This document shows positions 1 to 5,788 of a DNA stretch of 7,024 nucleotides, piece after piece. The position numbers were made by a program, and so were the translations under genes. This stretch comes from Clostridiales bacterium. GTDB lineage: Bacteria > Bacillota > Clostridia > Peptostreptococcales > Anaerovoracaceae. The number at the start of each line of letters is the position of its first letter. Position 1 is the first letter of the stretch. The notes beneath the pieces were generated by a model, which saw nothing but the letters and a program-made list of their open reading frames with translations, did no database searches and was not told the origin of the DNA. The stretch covers positions 1 through 7,024 of the forward strand of contig JAAYYX010000201.1 in NCBI GenBank assembly GCA_012515135.1, given 5' to 3'.

Positions 1-1
1 G

Positions 2-709
2 AAAAAACTCAAAGAAAAAGCCGAAAAGGATTATAAGGAATTCAACATAAAACTCATACCCGGGATAGATAAGAAAAAGGTTTTCGGAGTAAGAATGCCT
101 GATGTCAGAGCCCTGGCAAAGTGGCTTTCCAAAGAAAATTTCAGGGAATTCATGAACGAAATGGATGAGGCGGAAAACCACTTCTATGAAGAAAAACTCA
201 TTTACGGTATGGTAATAGGGTATGCAAAGATAGACGATGATGAGCGCTTTGATCTGATCGGGCGGTTTGTTCCTTATATAGACAACTGGGCATTATGTGA
301 CAGCGTTGACTGTACATACAAATTCATAAGAAAAAATCCCCAAAAGGGGTTTGATTTTTTAAAGAAGTATCTTGATTCGGATGGAGAATTCGAAAAAAGA
401 TTCGGAACGGTAATGCTGCTTGCCCACTATGTAAACAATGACGATATAAATGAAGTTTATCTCCCAAAAGTCATTGAAGAAATGAAACTCCTGGGCAGAG
501 ACCAGCCATACTACGTAATGATGGCTGTCGCATGGACACTTTCTGTGTGCTATATAAAAAACAGAGAACTTACCGTTGAACTGCTATCGGGTGATGGGTT
601 GGATCATATCACACGCAAAAAAACAATTCAAAAGACAAGGGAATCTTTCAGGGTCTCCAAGGAAGAAAAAGAGGTCCTGAAAAACCTTATAAAAACAGAC
701 AGAAGCTGA
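2..709 (+). CDS. DNA alkylation repair protein, AlkD-like HEAT-repeat glycosylase (5' partial)
   Basis: AlkD-family enzymes are all-helical HEAT-like-repeat DNA glycosylases that remove N3- and N7-alkylated purines in the cytoplasm, the first step of base excision repair. The frame is open to the left edge: 31 codons precede the first in-window ATG (95), and they read as family sequence (YKEFNIKLIP, then FGVRMPDVRALAKWL). The true start is therefore outside the window, probably only about ten codons away given usual family lengths of roughly 225-240 residues; ATG 95 is internal. Counting from that ATG, the family motif NWALCDS lies at residues 64-70, with W65 and D69 in the W-x3-D spacing of the catalytic Trp/Asp of Bacillus cereus AlkD. 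R102 in KRFGTVMLLAHY is the likely counterpart of its catalytic Arg. All three key residues are thus present, so activity is plausible. The next gene follows after 45 nt on the same strand. Family call is sure; substrate range is inferred. Confidence 0.9.
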   Translation, partial: KKLKEKAEKDYKEFNIKLIPGIDKKKVFGVRMPDVRALAKWLSKENFREFMNEMDEAENHFYEEKLIYGMVIGYAKIDDDERFDLIGRFVPYIDNWALCDSVDCTYKFIRKNPQKGFDFLKKYLDSDGEFEKRFGTVMLLAHYVNNDDINEVYLPKVIEEMKLLGRDQPYYVMMAVAWTLSVCYIKNRELTVELLSGDGLDHITRKKTIQKTRESFRVSKEEKEVLKNLIKTDRS

Positions 710-741
710 ATAAAAAGGGCAGTATAAAAAAAGACACGATC

Positions 742-748
742 AAGGAGG
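742..748 (+). promoter_or_regulatory. Ribosome binding site of the EFR1-type gene
   Basis: AAGGAGG, a full Shine-Dalgarno match, sits six bases before the ATG at 755 and decides that start. Confidence 0.85.
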
Positions 749-754
749 AGAAAA

Positions 755-1498
755 ATGATATTTTATTTTTCGGGAACGGGGAATTCCAAATGGATCGCAA
801 AGGAGATAGCCGAAAAGACCGGTGACATCGCAGAAAGTATAGTTGATATGAACAGAAACGGCCGGGTACCCTACAAAGCTGAAACCGGAGAAACCCTTGG
901 ATTTGTTTTCCCCGTATATGCATGGGGACCGCCTCTGATATTTATGGAATTTGCTTCAAAGGTGATTTTTGATGAAAGCAATTATCTTTTCGGAGCATGC
1001 ACATGTGGCGGAAGTGCGGGAAATGCCATGGAGATATTATCGAAGATAGTTCCTCTCAGTTCGGGCTTTTCATTCGTTATGCCAAACAGCTACATCATCG
1101 GCTCCGACGTGGATACGGCAAAGGAGGCTGCACAAAAGGTCAAAGAAGCAAGAGAAAAACTTCCCTCGGTGATCCGGGCTATAAAAGAAAAGAAAAAAAT
1201 AATGGACATAAAAAAAGGTTCTCTGGCAGGGATCAAATCGTCTTTGGTATGCAATGTTTTCAATAAATATGCCACAAAAACAGATGATTTCTTCGTTACA
1301 GAAAAGTGTGTTTCGTGCGGCAACTGTGTCAGTGTATGTCCTCTTGGAAGTATATCTCTTGTTGAGGGAAAACCAAAATGGGAAGGGCACTGTACAAAAT
1401 GTCTTGCATGCATAAACAGATGCCCAGAAGAAGCCATACAAAGCGGAAAAGCGACCGCCGGCAGGGGGCGTTACTATTTTGAAAAGGGCACTTACTAA
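755..1498 (+). CDS. EFR1-type flavodoxin / 2[4Fe-4S] ferredoxin fusion protein
   Basis: A 247-residue soluble redox protein. The N-terminal flavodoxin-like half begins at once with an FMN phosphate-binding loop (FYFSGTGNSKWIA, residues 3-15) and contains FPVYAWGPP (52-60) and CTCGGSAG (82-89), typical of this family. The C-terminal half is a bacterial ferredoxin module with two complete CX2CX2CX3CP motifs: C185/C188/C191/C195 and C213/C216/C219/C223, expected to bind two [4Fe-4S] clusters. The FMN plus 2[4Fe-4S] build implies electron transfer in the cytoplasm of an anaerobe; the partners are unknown, and no oxidoreductase gene is next door. The start at 755 is fixed by AAGGAGG at 742-748, six bases upstream. 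It may be co-transcribed with the upstream alkylation repair gene, since I see no convincing promoter in the 45-nt gap. Its TAA overlaps the stop codon of the convergent RNase H gene. Domain call is secure; physiological role is not known. Confidence 0.92.
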   Translation: MIFYFSGTGNSKWIAKEIAEKTGDIAESIVDMNRNGRVPYKAETGETLGFVFPVYAWGPPLIFMEFASKVIFDESNYLFGACTCGGSAGNAMEILSKIVPLSSGFSFVMPNSYIIGSDVDTAKEAAQKVKEAREKLPSVIRAIKEKKKIMDIKKGSLAGIKSSLVCNVFNKYATKTDDFFVTEKCVSCGNCVSVCPLGSISLVEGKPKWEGHCTKCLACINRCPEEAIQSGKATAGRGRYYFEKGTY

Positions 1499-2067
1499 AA
1501 AGGAGTTTCTGCAGAGGGATCTGCTTTTGCCATTGACTTTATACCGCGGTTTGCAAGAACATCTGCACGGCAGTTCATTTCGCTTATATATTTGAAATCA
1601 TCGAATGAAAATCCGGCACCGTTCCATTCCAGAAATTTTTCATAGAGTTTGTTCAGCATTTCCGCATCGCCCTTAAGATCAGTATGACCTTTTACCCTAT
1701 AGAAACTGATGCTGTGCATATCAAGAAAAGGAAGAAGAGCTTCCCAGAGGTCTCTGTTTTCGACGGGCTTTTTTTGCGAAGTCATCCAGCCGTTTTTTAT
1801 CCAGTTCAAATACCATTTTTTTCTGAAACAATCCATGAGATAGGAGCTGTCGGAAAAAATTTCGATTATCTGACCTTCTTTTTTTATGGCATTAAAAGCT
1901 TTGAGAAGAGCAGTCATCTCCATACGGTTATTTGTTGTATCGGCTTCTCCGCCGAAAAGTTCTTTTTGATGTTCTCCGTATTCAAGAACGGCGCCCCAGC
2001 CGCCTGTGTTTTTTTCGTTCTGGTTGCCGGAGCAGGCTCCGTCAGTATATATCTTAAGTACCGCCAT
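1495..2067 (-). CDS. rnhA: Ribonuclease H (type 1) with an insertion before the last catalytic Asp
   Basis: RNase HI cleaves the RNA strand of RNA-DNA hybrids (R-loops, primers) using two metal ions. The 190-residue protein shows the family motifs in order: YTDGACSGN (D9), TTNNRMEM (E50), FSDSSYL (D73), VKGHTD (H128) and NCRADVLAN (D169). These match E. coli D10, E48, D70, H124 and D134, so the active site is complete. The basic-aromatic stretch around WYLNWIKNGW (85-94) fits the substrate-binding handle. The protein is longer than the usual ~155 residues mainly because about 31 extra residues lie between H128 and D169. The frame is open upstream to an ATG at 2127, but I choose 2067: GGGGAGGT lies just upstream (2073-2080), conserved sequence begins here, and the longer start would run through the promoter region. 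The gene is divergent from walJ and converges on the EFR1-type gene with a 4-bp overlap. Substrate preference beyond the family role is inferred. Confidence 0.93.
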   Translation of the reverse strand: MAVLKIYTDGACSGNQNEKNTGGWGAVLEYGEHQKELFGGEADTTNNRMEMTALLKAFNAIKKEGQIIEIFSDSSYLMDCFRKKWYLNWIKNGWMTSQKKPVENRDLWEALLPFLDMHSISFYRVKGHTDLKGDAEMLNKLYEKFLEWNGAGFSFDDFKYISEMNCRADVLANRGIKSMAKADPSAETPF

Positions 2068-2072
2068 CAAAC

Positions 2073-2080
2073 ACCTCCCC
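2073..2080 (-). promoter_or_regulatory. Ribosome binding site of rnhA
   Basis: Reading leftward the sequence is GGGGAGGT, five bases before the ATG at 2067. This supports the 2067 start over the upstream ATG at 2127. Confidence 0.8.
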
Positions 2081-2088
2081 ATATTGAT

Positions 2089-2117
2089 ATTATGCAATAT
2101 ATAAAGTATTATGGCAA
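2089..2117 (-). promoter_or_regulatory. Candidate SigA-type promoter for rnhA
   Basis: On the minus strand, TTGCCA (2112-2117) and CATAAT (2089-2094) are separated by 17 bases, each one or two mismatches from consensus. Transcription would start near 2082, giving a very short leader just in front of the ribosome binding site. A second pairing lies further upstream: TTGTCA (2130-2135) and CATAAT (2108-2113), 16 bases apart, whose -35 box overlaps the walJ -35 box on the other strand. The sequence alone does not say which is used. Confidence 0.5.
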
Positions 2118-2128
2118 GCAGATACATT

Positions 2129-2156
2129 TTGACAAACCAATGGCTTGGTGTATAAT
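2129..2156 (+). promoter_or_regulatory. Consensus SigA promoter of the walJ-rlmH-nhaA operon
   Basis: Perfect TTGACA (2129-2134) and perfect TATAAT (2151-2156) are separated by 16 bases, one short of the optimum. Expected transcription start is near 2163, leaving a leader of about 20 nt. The spacer carries the hairpin-like repeat ACCAA-4-TTGGT (2136-2149), and a perfect palindrome ATGTATACAT (2155-2164) covers the end of the -10 box and the start site. Both could be protein-binding sites, but short AT-rich palindromes also arise by chance. Confidence 0.8.
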
Positions 2157-2172
2157 GTATACATGCGTTTTT

Positions 2173-2178
2173 GGAGAA
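2173..2178 (+). promoter_or_regulatory. Ribosome binding site of walJ
   Basis: GGAGAA, with GGAG ending six bases before ATG 2183; it overlaps the in-frame TTG at 2171 and so favours the shorter protein. Confidence 0.7.
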
Positions 2179-2182
2179 GAAT

Positions 2183-2983
2183 ATGAGTTTTAGTTTTTGT
2201 TCTATTGCAAGCGGCAGCAGTGGGAATTGCTATGTTGTCAAAAGTGAAAAAACCACTTTGTTGGTGGATGTGGGCATAAGCGGCAAAAAGATATTCGAAG
2301 GGCTGGAAAAGACAGGCAGAAGCCCTTCCTCTTTGAACGGCATTCTTATCTCTCACGAACATTCCGATCACATAAAAAGTCTTAAAACAGTATGCAAAAA
2401 AAGCAAAGATGCATATATATATTCCAATATAAATACCTGGGAGCATATAAAAGATATGGTGCCATATGAAAGGCAGATAATCTTTGAAAAGGGCAAAGAA
2501 TTCAAAGCCGGCGATATAATGATCAGGCCATTCAGCATTTCTCACGATGCCTCTGATCCTGTAGGATTTTCATTTTTTTATGAAGGGAAACAGTTAAGCA
2601 TAGTCACCGACACAGGATGTATCACAGAAGAAATATTTGATGAAATACTTGAAGCCGATCTGATAGTCCTTGAGGCCAATCATGATGAAGAAATACTCAA
2701 GTTCTGCAGATATCCTTATTATGTCAAAAGAAGGATACTGGGAGACACAGGTCATCTTTCCAATATTGCCGCCGCAGAGTGTATCAGCAGACTTGTAAAA
2801 AAGAACGGTAAAAAAAGAAGGATCCTTCTTTCCCATCTGAGTCGGGAAAACAATACTCCCGAAGTGGCATGCCTTACGGTAAAAAATGTGCTGCAGGAAG
2901 AGGGAGTATACGAAAGCGAAAGTCTTGCCATAGAAGTAATAAAAAGAGATGCCATGAGTCCTTTGTATGAATTAAAAAAGTAG
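2183..2983 (+). CDS. walJ: WalJ/YycJ-type MBL-fold metallo-hydrolase
   Basis: A 266-residue cytoplasmic metallo-beta-lactamase-fold protein of the YycJ/WalJ group, homologs of which have been linked to DNA metabolism and cell-wall/cell-division control through the WalRK system in Firmicutes. The family opening is intact (FCSIASGSSGNCYVV, residues 5-19). The metal site shows HEHSDH (H58, H60, D62, H63), then H121 in SISHDASDP, D143 in VTDTG, and H218 in LLSHLSREN, so two-metal binding looks complete. The family signatures LEANHD (163-168) and GHLSN (190-194) are also present. The start is taken at ATG 2183, with GGAG at 2173-2176 six bases upstream; a TTG at 2171 in the same frame would overlap that site. 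It is the first gene of an operon with rlmH, a pairing familiar from Bacillus-type genomes. Here the walRK two-component genes are not in the window. Family is secure; the exact substrate is unsettled. Confidence 0.92.
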   Translation: MSFSFCSIASGSSGNCYVVKSEKTTLLVDVGISGKKIFEGLEKTGRSPSSLNGILISHEHSDHIKSLKTVCKKSKDAYIYSNINTWEHIKDMVPYERQIIFEKGKEFKAGDIMIRPFSISHDASDPVGFSFFYEGKQLSIVTDTGCITEEIFDEILEADLIVLEANHDEEILKFCRYPYYVKRRILGDTGHLSNIAAAECISRLVKKNGKKRRILLSHLSRENNTPEVACLTVKNVLQEEGVYESESLAIEVIKRDAMSPLYELKK

Positions 2984-3014
2984 ACGATGGTAAAAACGGG
3001 CGGTAGAAAACGGA

Positions 3015-3464
3015 ATGAACATAAAAATAATCTGTGTAGGTAAATCAAAAGAGAGATACTGGACTGAAGCCTCGGCTGAATACCTGAAAAGGCTCGGGGC
3101 ATACTGTACATGCTATTTGGAGGAGGTCAAAGAAAGTATTTCCGACGATCCCGAAGAAGAGGGAGAATGGATACTGAAAAAAATAAAAAAAAGTGATCAT
3201 GTGATAAGCCTGGAGATCAGAGGAGAAGAAATGAATTCCGAAGAAATGGCAGATATGATAGAAGCAGCAGGGCTTAAGGGCATAAGCGATATATGCTTTA
3301 TAATCGGAGGTTCCTTTGGACTTTCAAAAAAGGTAAGCGAAAGAGCAGACTTGCATCTGTCATTTTCAAAAATGACTTTTCCCCACCAGATGATGAGAGT
3401 AATACTTCTGGAACAGATATACAGAAGTTTTAAAATAATAAGAAAAGAGAGATATCACAAATGA
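3015..3464 (+). CDS. rlmH: 23S rRNA (pseudouridine1915-N3)-methyltransferase RlmH
   Basis: RlmH is a small SPOUT-class methyltransferase that uses S-adenosylmethionine to methylate N3 of pseudouridine 1915 in helix 69 of 23S rRNA on assembled 70S ribosomes; it works as a homodimer. The protein is 149 residues, a little under the usual 155-159. Signatures are plain: the opening MNIKIICVGK, the SAM-binding knot segment FIIGGSFGLS (95-104), and the near-invariant C-terminal block SKMTFPHQMMRVILLEQIY (118-136) followed by RSFKII and ending in YHK. The ATG at 3015 is 31 nt past the walJ stop; no good Shine-Dalgarno sequence precedes it (only scattered GG pairs), so translation may depend on ribosomes arriving from walJ. 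The stop overlaps the nhaA start as ATGA. Function call is secure from the motifs. Confidence 0.97.
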   Translation: MNIKIICVGKSKERYWTEASAEYLKRLGAYCTCYLEEVKESISDDPEEEGEWILKKIKKSDHVISLEIRGEEMNSEEMADMIEAAGLKGISDICFIIGGSFGLSKKVSERADLHLSFSKMTFPHQMMRVILLEQIYRSFKIIRKERYHK

Positions 3465-4639
3465 ATGTTATTGAAAAGATAAAAGAATATTCACTGCCGC
3501 TCATCCTTGGCGTAGTTGTGGCAATGGTGTTTGCAAATCTGTGGCCGGAACTTTATCAGAAAATAGTATATACTCCCATAGCAGGAGAACATATAAATTT
3601 CAACTGGATTGTAAATGATGTTTTCATGGTTCTGTTTTTTGCCAGTGCGGGCACAGAGATAGTAAACGATCTTTCTCCCGGCGGTGCTTTGAACCCCATA
3701 AAAAAAGCTGTAACTCCACTGATGGCCACAGCCGGCGGCGTTTTGGGACCCATAGCCTTCTTTTTCTTACTGAACCATTTTTTCGGAGGTCCTGAGTTTT
3801 CCAACGGCTGGGGAATAACTACCGCAACGGATATCGCACTTGCATGGCTCATAGCAAGGTTGATTTTCGGTAACAGACATCCTGCAGTAAGTTTTCTGCT
3901 TTTGCTGGCGGTGGCCGATGACGGAATAGGACTGATAATAATAGCAATATTCTATCCGGATCCGAGAATGCCCGTTGAACCCGGCTGGCTGATCCTTATA
4001 GTAGTTGCAATGCTGATTGCATTTTTTATGAACAGAAGAAACGTCAGATCTTTCTGGTGGTATTTTCTTATTTGCGGGATAATAAGCTGGTTCGGAATGC
4101 ATAATGCACACCTTCATCCGGCGCTGGCCCTTGTGTTTATCGTTCCTTTCATGCCCCATGAAGGAGAGGCCATACCCTGCAATGATCCTCACGGGGCCTT
4201 TGATGCTCCGGAGGGCACAACTCTTAGAAGTTTTGAGCATTTTCTTGTTAATATAGTTGAATTCGGACTTTTCTTTTTTGGATTTACAAATGCAGGAGTG
4301 GGATTCTCTGAAATATCCAGCCTTACATTCATAATAATGGTTTCTCTGATTTTGGGAAAAACTGTGGGTATATCACTGTTCACCCTTATCGCGGACAAGG
4401 CTCTCGGATTCGGGCTGCCCGAGGGTATGCGCAGCAGAGATGTTTTTACTGCCGCCATCGTTGGAGGCATGGGCCTTACAGTGGCTCTTTTTATAACGGA
4501 ATCAGCCTTTACCGATCTGACGGTTCAGGGGGCCGCTAAAATGGGAGCTCTGTTCACTGTGGGTTCTTCACTGATCGCCTTTGTAGTTTCAAAAATACTC
4601 AGGATACAAAAAGCCGGTGAGGATGACTACTTTTTTTAA
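3461..4639 (+). CDS. nhaA: NhaA-family Na+/H+ antiporter
   Basis: NhaA exchanges cytoplasmic Na+ (or Li+) for external protons across the inner membrane, controlling sodium load and pH. The 392-residue protein is close to the E. coli length (388) and hydrophobic throughout, consistent with the 12-helix fold. Functional residues can be placed: D124 in TATDIA (E. coli D133), D153-D154 in VADDGIG (the ion-binding D163-D164), K300 in GKTVGISLF (K300), E66 (E78), H219 (H225) and E259-H260 (E252-H253). The C-terminal GGMGLTVALFI (335-345) matches the family's helix XI motif. It is a divergent member: GTEIVND replaces GLEVKRE, and the loop between H219 and E259 is about 13 residues longer and rich in His and acidic residues. 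The start overlaps the rlmH stop (ATGA), so the two are translationally coupled; GAGAG near 3447-3451 could serve as ribosome binding site. Family is sure; ion preference and pH behaviour are inferred. Confidence 0.93.
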   Translation: MNVIEKIKEYSLPLILGVVVAMVFANLWPELYQKIVYTPIAGEHINFNWIVNDVFMVLFFASAGTEIVNDLSPGGALNPIKKAVTPLMATAGGVLGPIAFFFLLNHFFGGPEFSNGWGITTATDIALAWLIARLIFGNRHPAVSFLLLLAVADDGIGLIIIAIFYPDPRMPVEPGWLILIVVAMLIAFFMNRRNVRSFWWYFLICGIISWFGMHNAHLHPALALVFIVPFMPHEGEAIPCNDPHGAFDAPEGTTLRSFEHFLVNIVEFGLFFFGFTNAGVGFSEISSLTFIIMVSLILGKTVGISLFTLIADKALGFGLPEGMRSRDVFTAAIVGGMGLTVALFITESAFTDLTVQGAAKMGALFTVGSSLIAFVVSKILRIQKAGEDDYFF

Positions 4640-4684
4640 AAAACCAAAATAAAATCATAAAGAAAAAAATCTGAATGGAGCTTG

Positions 4685-5002
4685 CTATTCAAATCTTTTT
4701 GTTGCATCCAGGTATTTCATTAGCATTCCTATATTCACGAAATAATACGAAAATTTTTCTTGCTTTCGGACGTCCACGAGCCCTGACTTCACAAGAGTTT
4801 TCATGTGTTGTGAAATCGTTGCCTGGGCATAATCAAATTCATCAACGAGGTCTTTGTTGCAGACAGGTATTATTTTTTTGTTGCAGGTCATAATATAGCG
4901 AAAGATATTTATTCTGGCTGGATGGGCCAGTGCATCCGAGATCTTCGCCATTAGCATCACTTCGGATTCGGGCATTTCATCGGTTTCTTTTCTGATCCTC
5001 AT
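4685..5002 (-). CDS. ArsR-family winged-helix repressor
   Basis: A 105-residue transcription factor of the ArsR/SmtB type, which usually binds as a dimer to inverted repeats and lets go on sensing a metal or other signal. The domain runs from MAKISDALAHPARINIFRYI (residues 18-37) through the recognition helix DYAQATISQHMKTLVKSGLV (57-76) to the wing VRKQEKFSYYFVN (78-90). The classic ELCVCDL metal motif is absent; two cysteines, C40 and C48, lie close to where it would be, so thiol, metal or redox sensing is possible but not shown. The start at 5002 is backed by GGAGG at 5012-5016; internal ATGs at codons 10, 16 and 18 have less support. It converges on nhaA (45-bp gap) and diverges from two membrane-protein genes, its probable targets together with itself. 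Family call is strong; ligand unknown. Confidence 0.88.
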   Translation of the reverse strand: MRIRKETDEMPESEVMLMAKISDALAHPARINIFRYIMTCNKKIIPVCNKDLVDEFDYAQATISQHMKTLVKSGLVDVRKQEKFSYYFVNIGMLMKYLDATKRFE

Positions 5003-5011
5003 GTATATTAT

Positions 5012-5016
5012 CCTCC
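5012..5016 (-). promoter_or_regulatory. Ribosome binding site of the arsR-type gene
   Basis: GGAGG on the minus strand, nine bases before the ATG at 5002; it fixes that start over the internal ATGs. Confidence 0.75.
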
Positions 5017-5024
5017 GGGTAAAA

Positions 5025-5048
5025 AAGTATCGCCTAATAACGATACTT
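5025..5048. promoter_or_regulatory. Inverted repeat, probable ArsR-type operator
   Basis: Perfect 8-base arms AAGTATCG (5025-5032) and CGATACTT (5041-5048) flank an 8-base centre. The site lies between the arsR-type start codon and its -10 box, which it overlaps by two bases, so bound repressor would block arsR transcription at the start point. Length and symmetry suit a winged-helix dimer. Autoregulation is inferred from position; only one copy is present. Confidence 0.65.
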
Positions 5049-5074
5049 CATATCATTGTTCATTGTCAAGTCAA
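5047..5074 (-). promoter_or_regulatory. Candidate promoter of the arsR-type gene
   Basis: On the minus strand, TTGACT (5069-5074) and TATGAA (5047-5052) are 16 bases apart. An alternative is TTGACA (5064-5069) with TATCGT (5040-5045) at 18 bases, whose -10 box would lie inside the inverted repeat. Either way the operator candidate covers the initiation region. A perfect tandem repeat of TCATTGT (5053-5066) fills the spacer of the first version. Confidence 0.5.
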
Positions 5075-5081
5075 TATATGA

Positions 5082-5110
5082 TTGAAAAACAAAATAAAAT
5101 GTGTGATAAT
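5082..5110 (+). promoter_or_regulatory. Candidate extended -10 promoter of the membrane-protein pair
   Basis: TTGAAA (5082-5087) and GATAAT (5105-5110) are 17 bases apart, with TG one base before the -10 box (TGTGATAAT), the extended -10 form. A TATAAT at 5110-5115 is badly spaced for this -35 box. Start would be near 5117, leaving a very short leader before GGAGG at 5121-5125 and the ATG at 5132. Confidence 0.6.
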
Positions 5111-5120
5111 ATAATGCATC

Positions 5121-5125
5121 GGAGG
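5121..5125 (+). promoter_or_regulatory. Ribosome binding site of the first membrane-protein gene
   Basis: GGAGG six bases before ATG 5132. The reading frame is open further upstream (to a TTG at 5063), but that would cross the promoter, so 5132 is the start. Confidence 0.8.
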
Positions 5126-5131
5126 CAAAAA

Positions 5132-5788
5132 ATGAAAAAAGTAAAACAGGATATAAAAGGAATAAGATGGGCAATGGCAGGACTGATAATTATTGCTGCG
5201 GTCAATGCCGTTCTGGCAGGTTTCCATGTTTACAAAATGATTTACTATGTTGAATTTGCAGCCATGCTTTTTTCTTTGGCTGCGTGGATAATGATTTTTT
5301 TGGCATCAAGGACCCTTGGCACAGTGGATGCCGAATTCAGAAACATATTTTTCATATCTGCAATATGTGTTATCGCAACTGTTTTTCAGGGACTTTTGGC
5401 AGCAAAATACTATTTTATCGACGGCCTGGGAAATCAGGCGTTTATAGATTTCTTTGTACTGCTCATGTACTATATAACTATGCTGGGCCTTATACTCACA
5501 TATCGCTTTCTGCTTTCCGGCAGCAACAGGCTGCTTCTTAATGTCAGCGGCGGCAGGAAAATCATGAACTGGCAGAAAGTATTCTTTCGGGGAGCCATTC
5601 TTATACTTGCCTGCATGATTTTGATGCCCTTTGCTCTGCTTTTCCCCAATATAGCTAAAATCATACTTTCTGTGATGGTTATACTGTTATTTTTGGCTGT
5701 ACAGGGTTATATGTGCAGATTTATCGAAAGAGCCTACGATTATGTAAAAGGAAAAGGGGTAACCACAGGGAATGAAATGCGATCTTAA
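5132..5788 (+). CDS. Six-helix membrane protein of unknown function
   Basis: I do not recognise a family. The 218-residue product starts with a short basic segment (MKKVKQDIKGIR) and then has about six hydrophobic helices, near residues 12-34, 37-59, 71-92, 103-127, 150-171 and 173-195. A polar, basic loop (SGSNRLLLNVSGGRK, about 129-143) separates helices four and five, and a charged tail (FIERAYDYVKGKG) follows. No signal peptide cleavage site, nucleotide-binding motif or conserved metal ligands are apparent. It is the first gene of a pair: its last 17 bases overlap the next gene, which encodes a protein of the same size and topology. Several positions match between the two (see findings), suggesting duplication. 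Divergence from an ArsR-type gene suggests regulated expression. Transport, stress sensing or a membrane-bound helper role are all possible; none can be chosen from sequence. Confidence 0.8.
   Translation: MKKVKQDIKGIRWAMAGLIIIAAVNAVLAGFHVYKMIYYVEFAAMLFSLAAWIMIFLASRTLGTVDAEFRNIFFISAICVIATVFQGLLAAKYYFIDGLGNQAFIDFFVLLMYYITMLGLILTYRFLLSGSNRLLLNVSGGRKIMNWQKVFFRGAILILACMILMPFALLFPNIAKIILSVMVILLFLAVQGYMCRFIERAYDYVKGKGVTTGNEMRS

Noticed and set aside
710..754. Possible promoter before the EFR1-type gene (TATAAA at 723-728)
   Set aside because: No -35 box at a workable distance; the short gap fits read-through from the upstream gene.
3767..4240. Long open frame antisense to nhaA, and similar antisense frames over other genes
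   Set aside because: They lie opposite clearly conserved coding sequence, lack ribosome binding sites, and their products have no recognisable domain.
4631..4690. Possible terminators in the nhaA/arsR convergent gap
   Set aside because: The + strand has a T-run at 4631-4637 without a GC stem. The minus strand has a T7 run (4663-4669) after only a four-pair GAAT/ATTC stem (4673-4690). Neither meets a reasonable terminator standard.
4745..4900. Classic metal-binding ArsR motif (ELCVCDL) in the repressor
   Set aside because: Only C40 and C48 are present and the motif is not matched, so arsenic or other metal sensing cannot be claimed.
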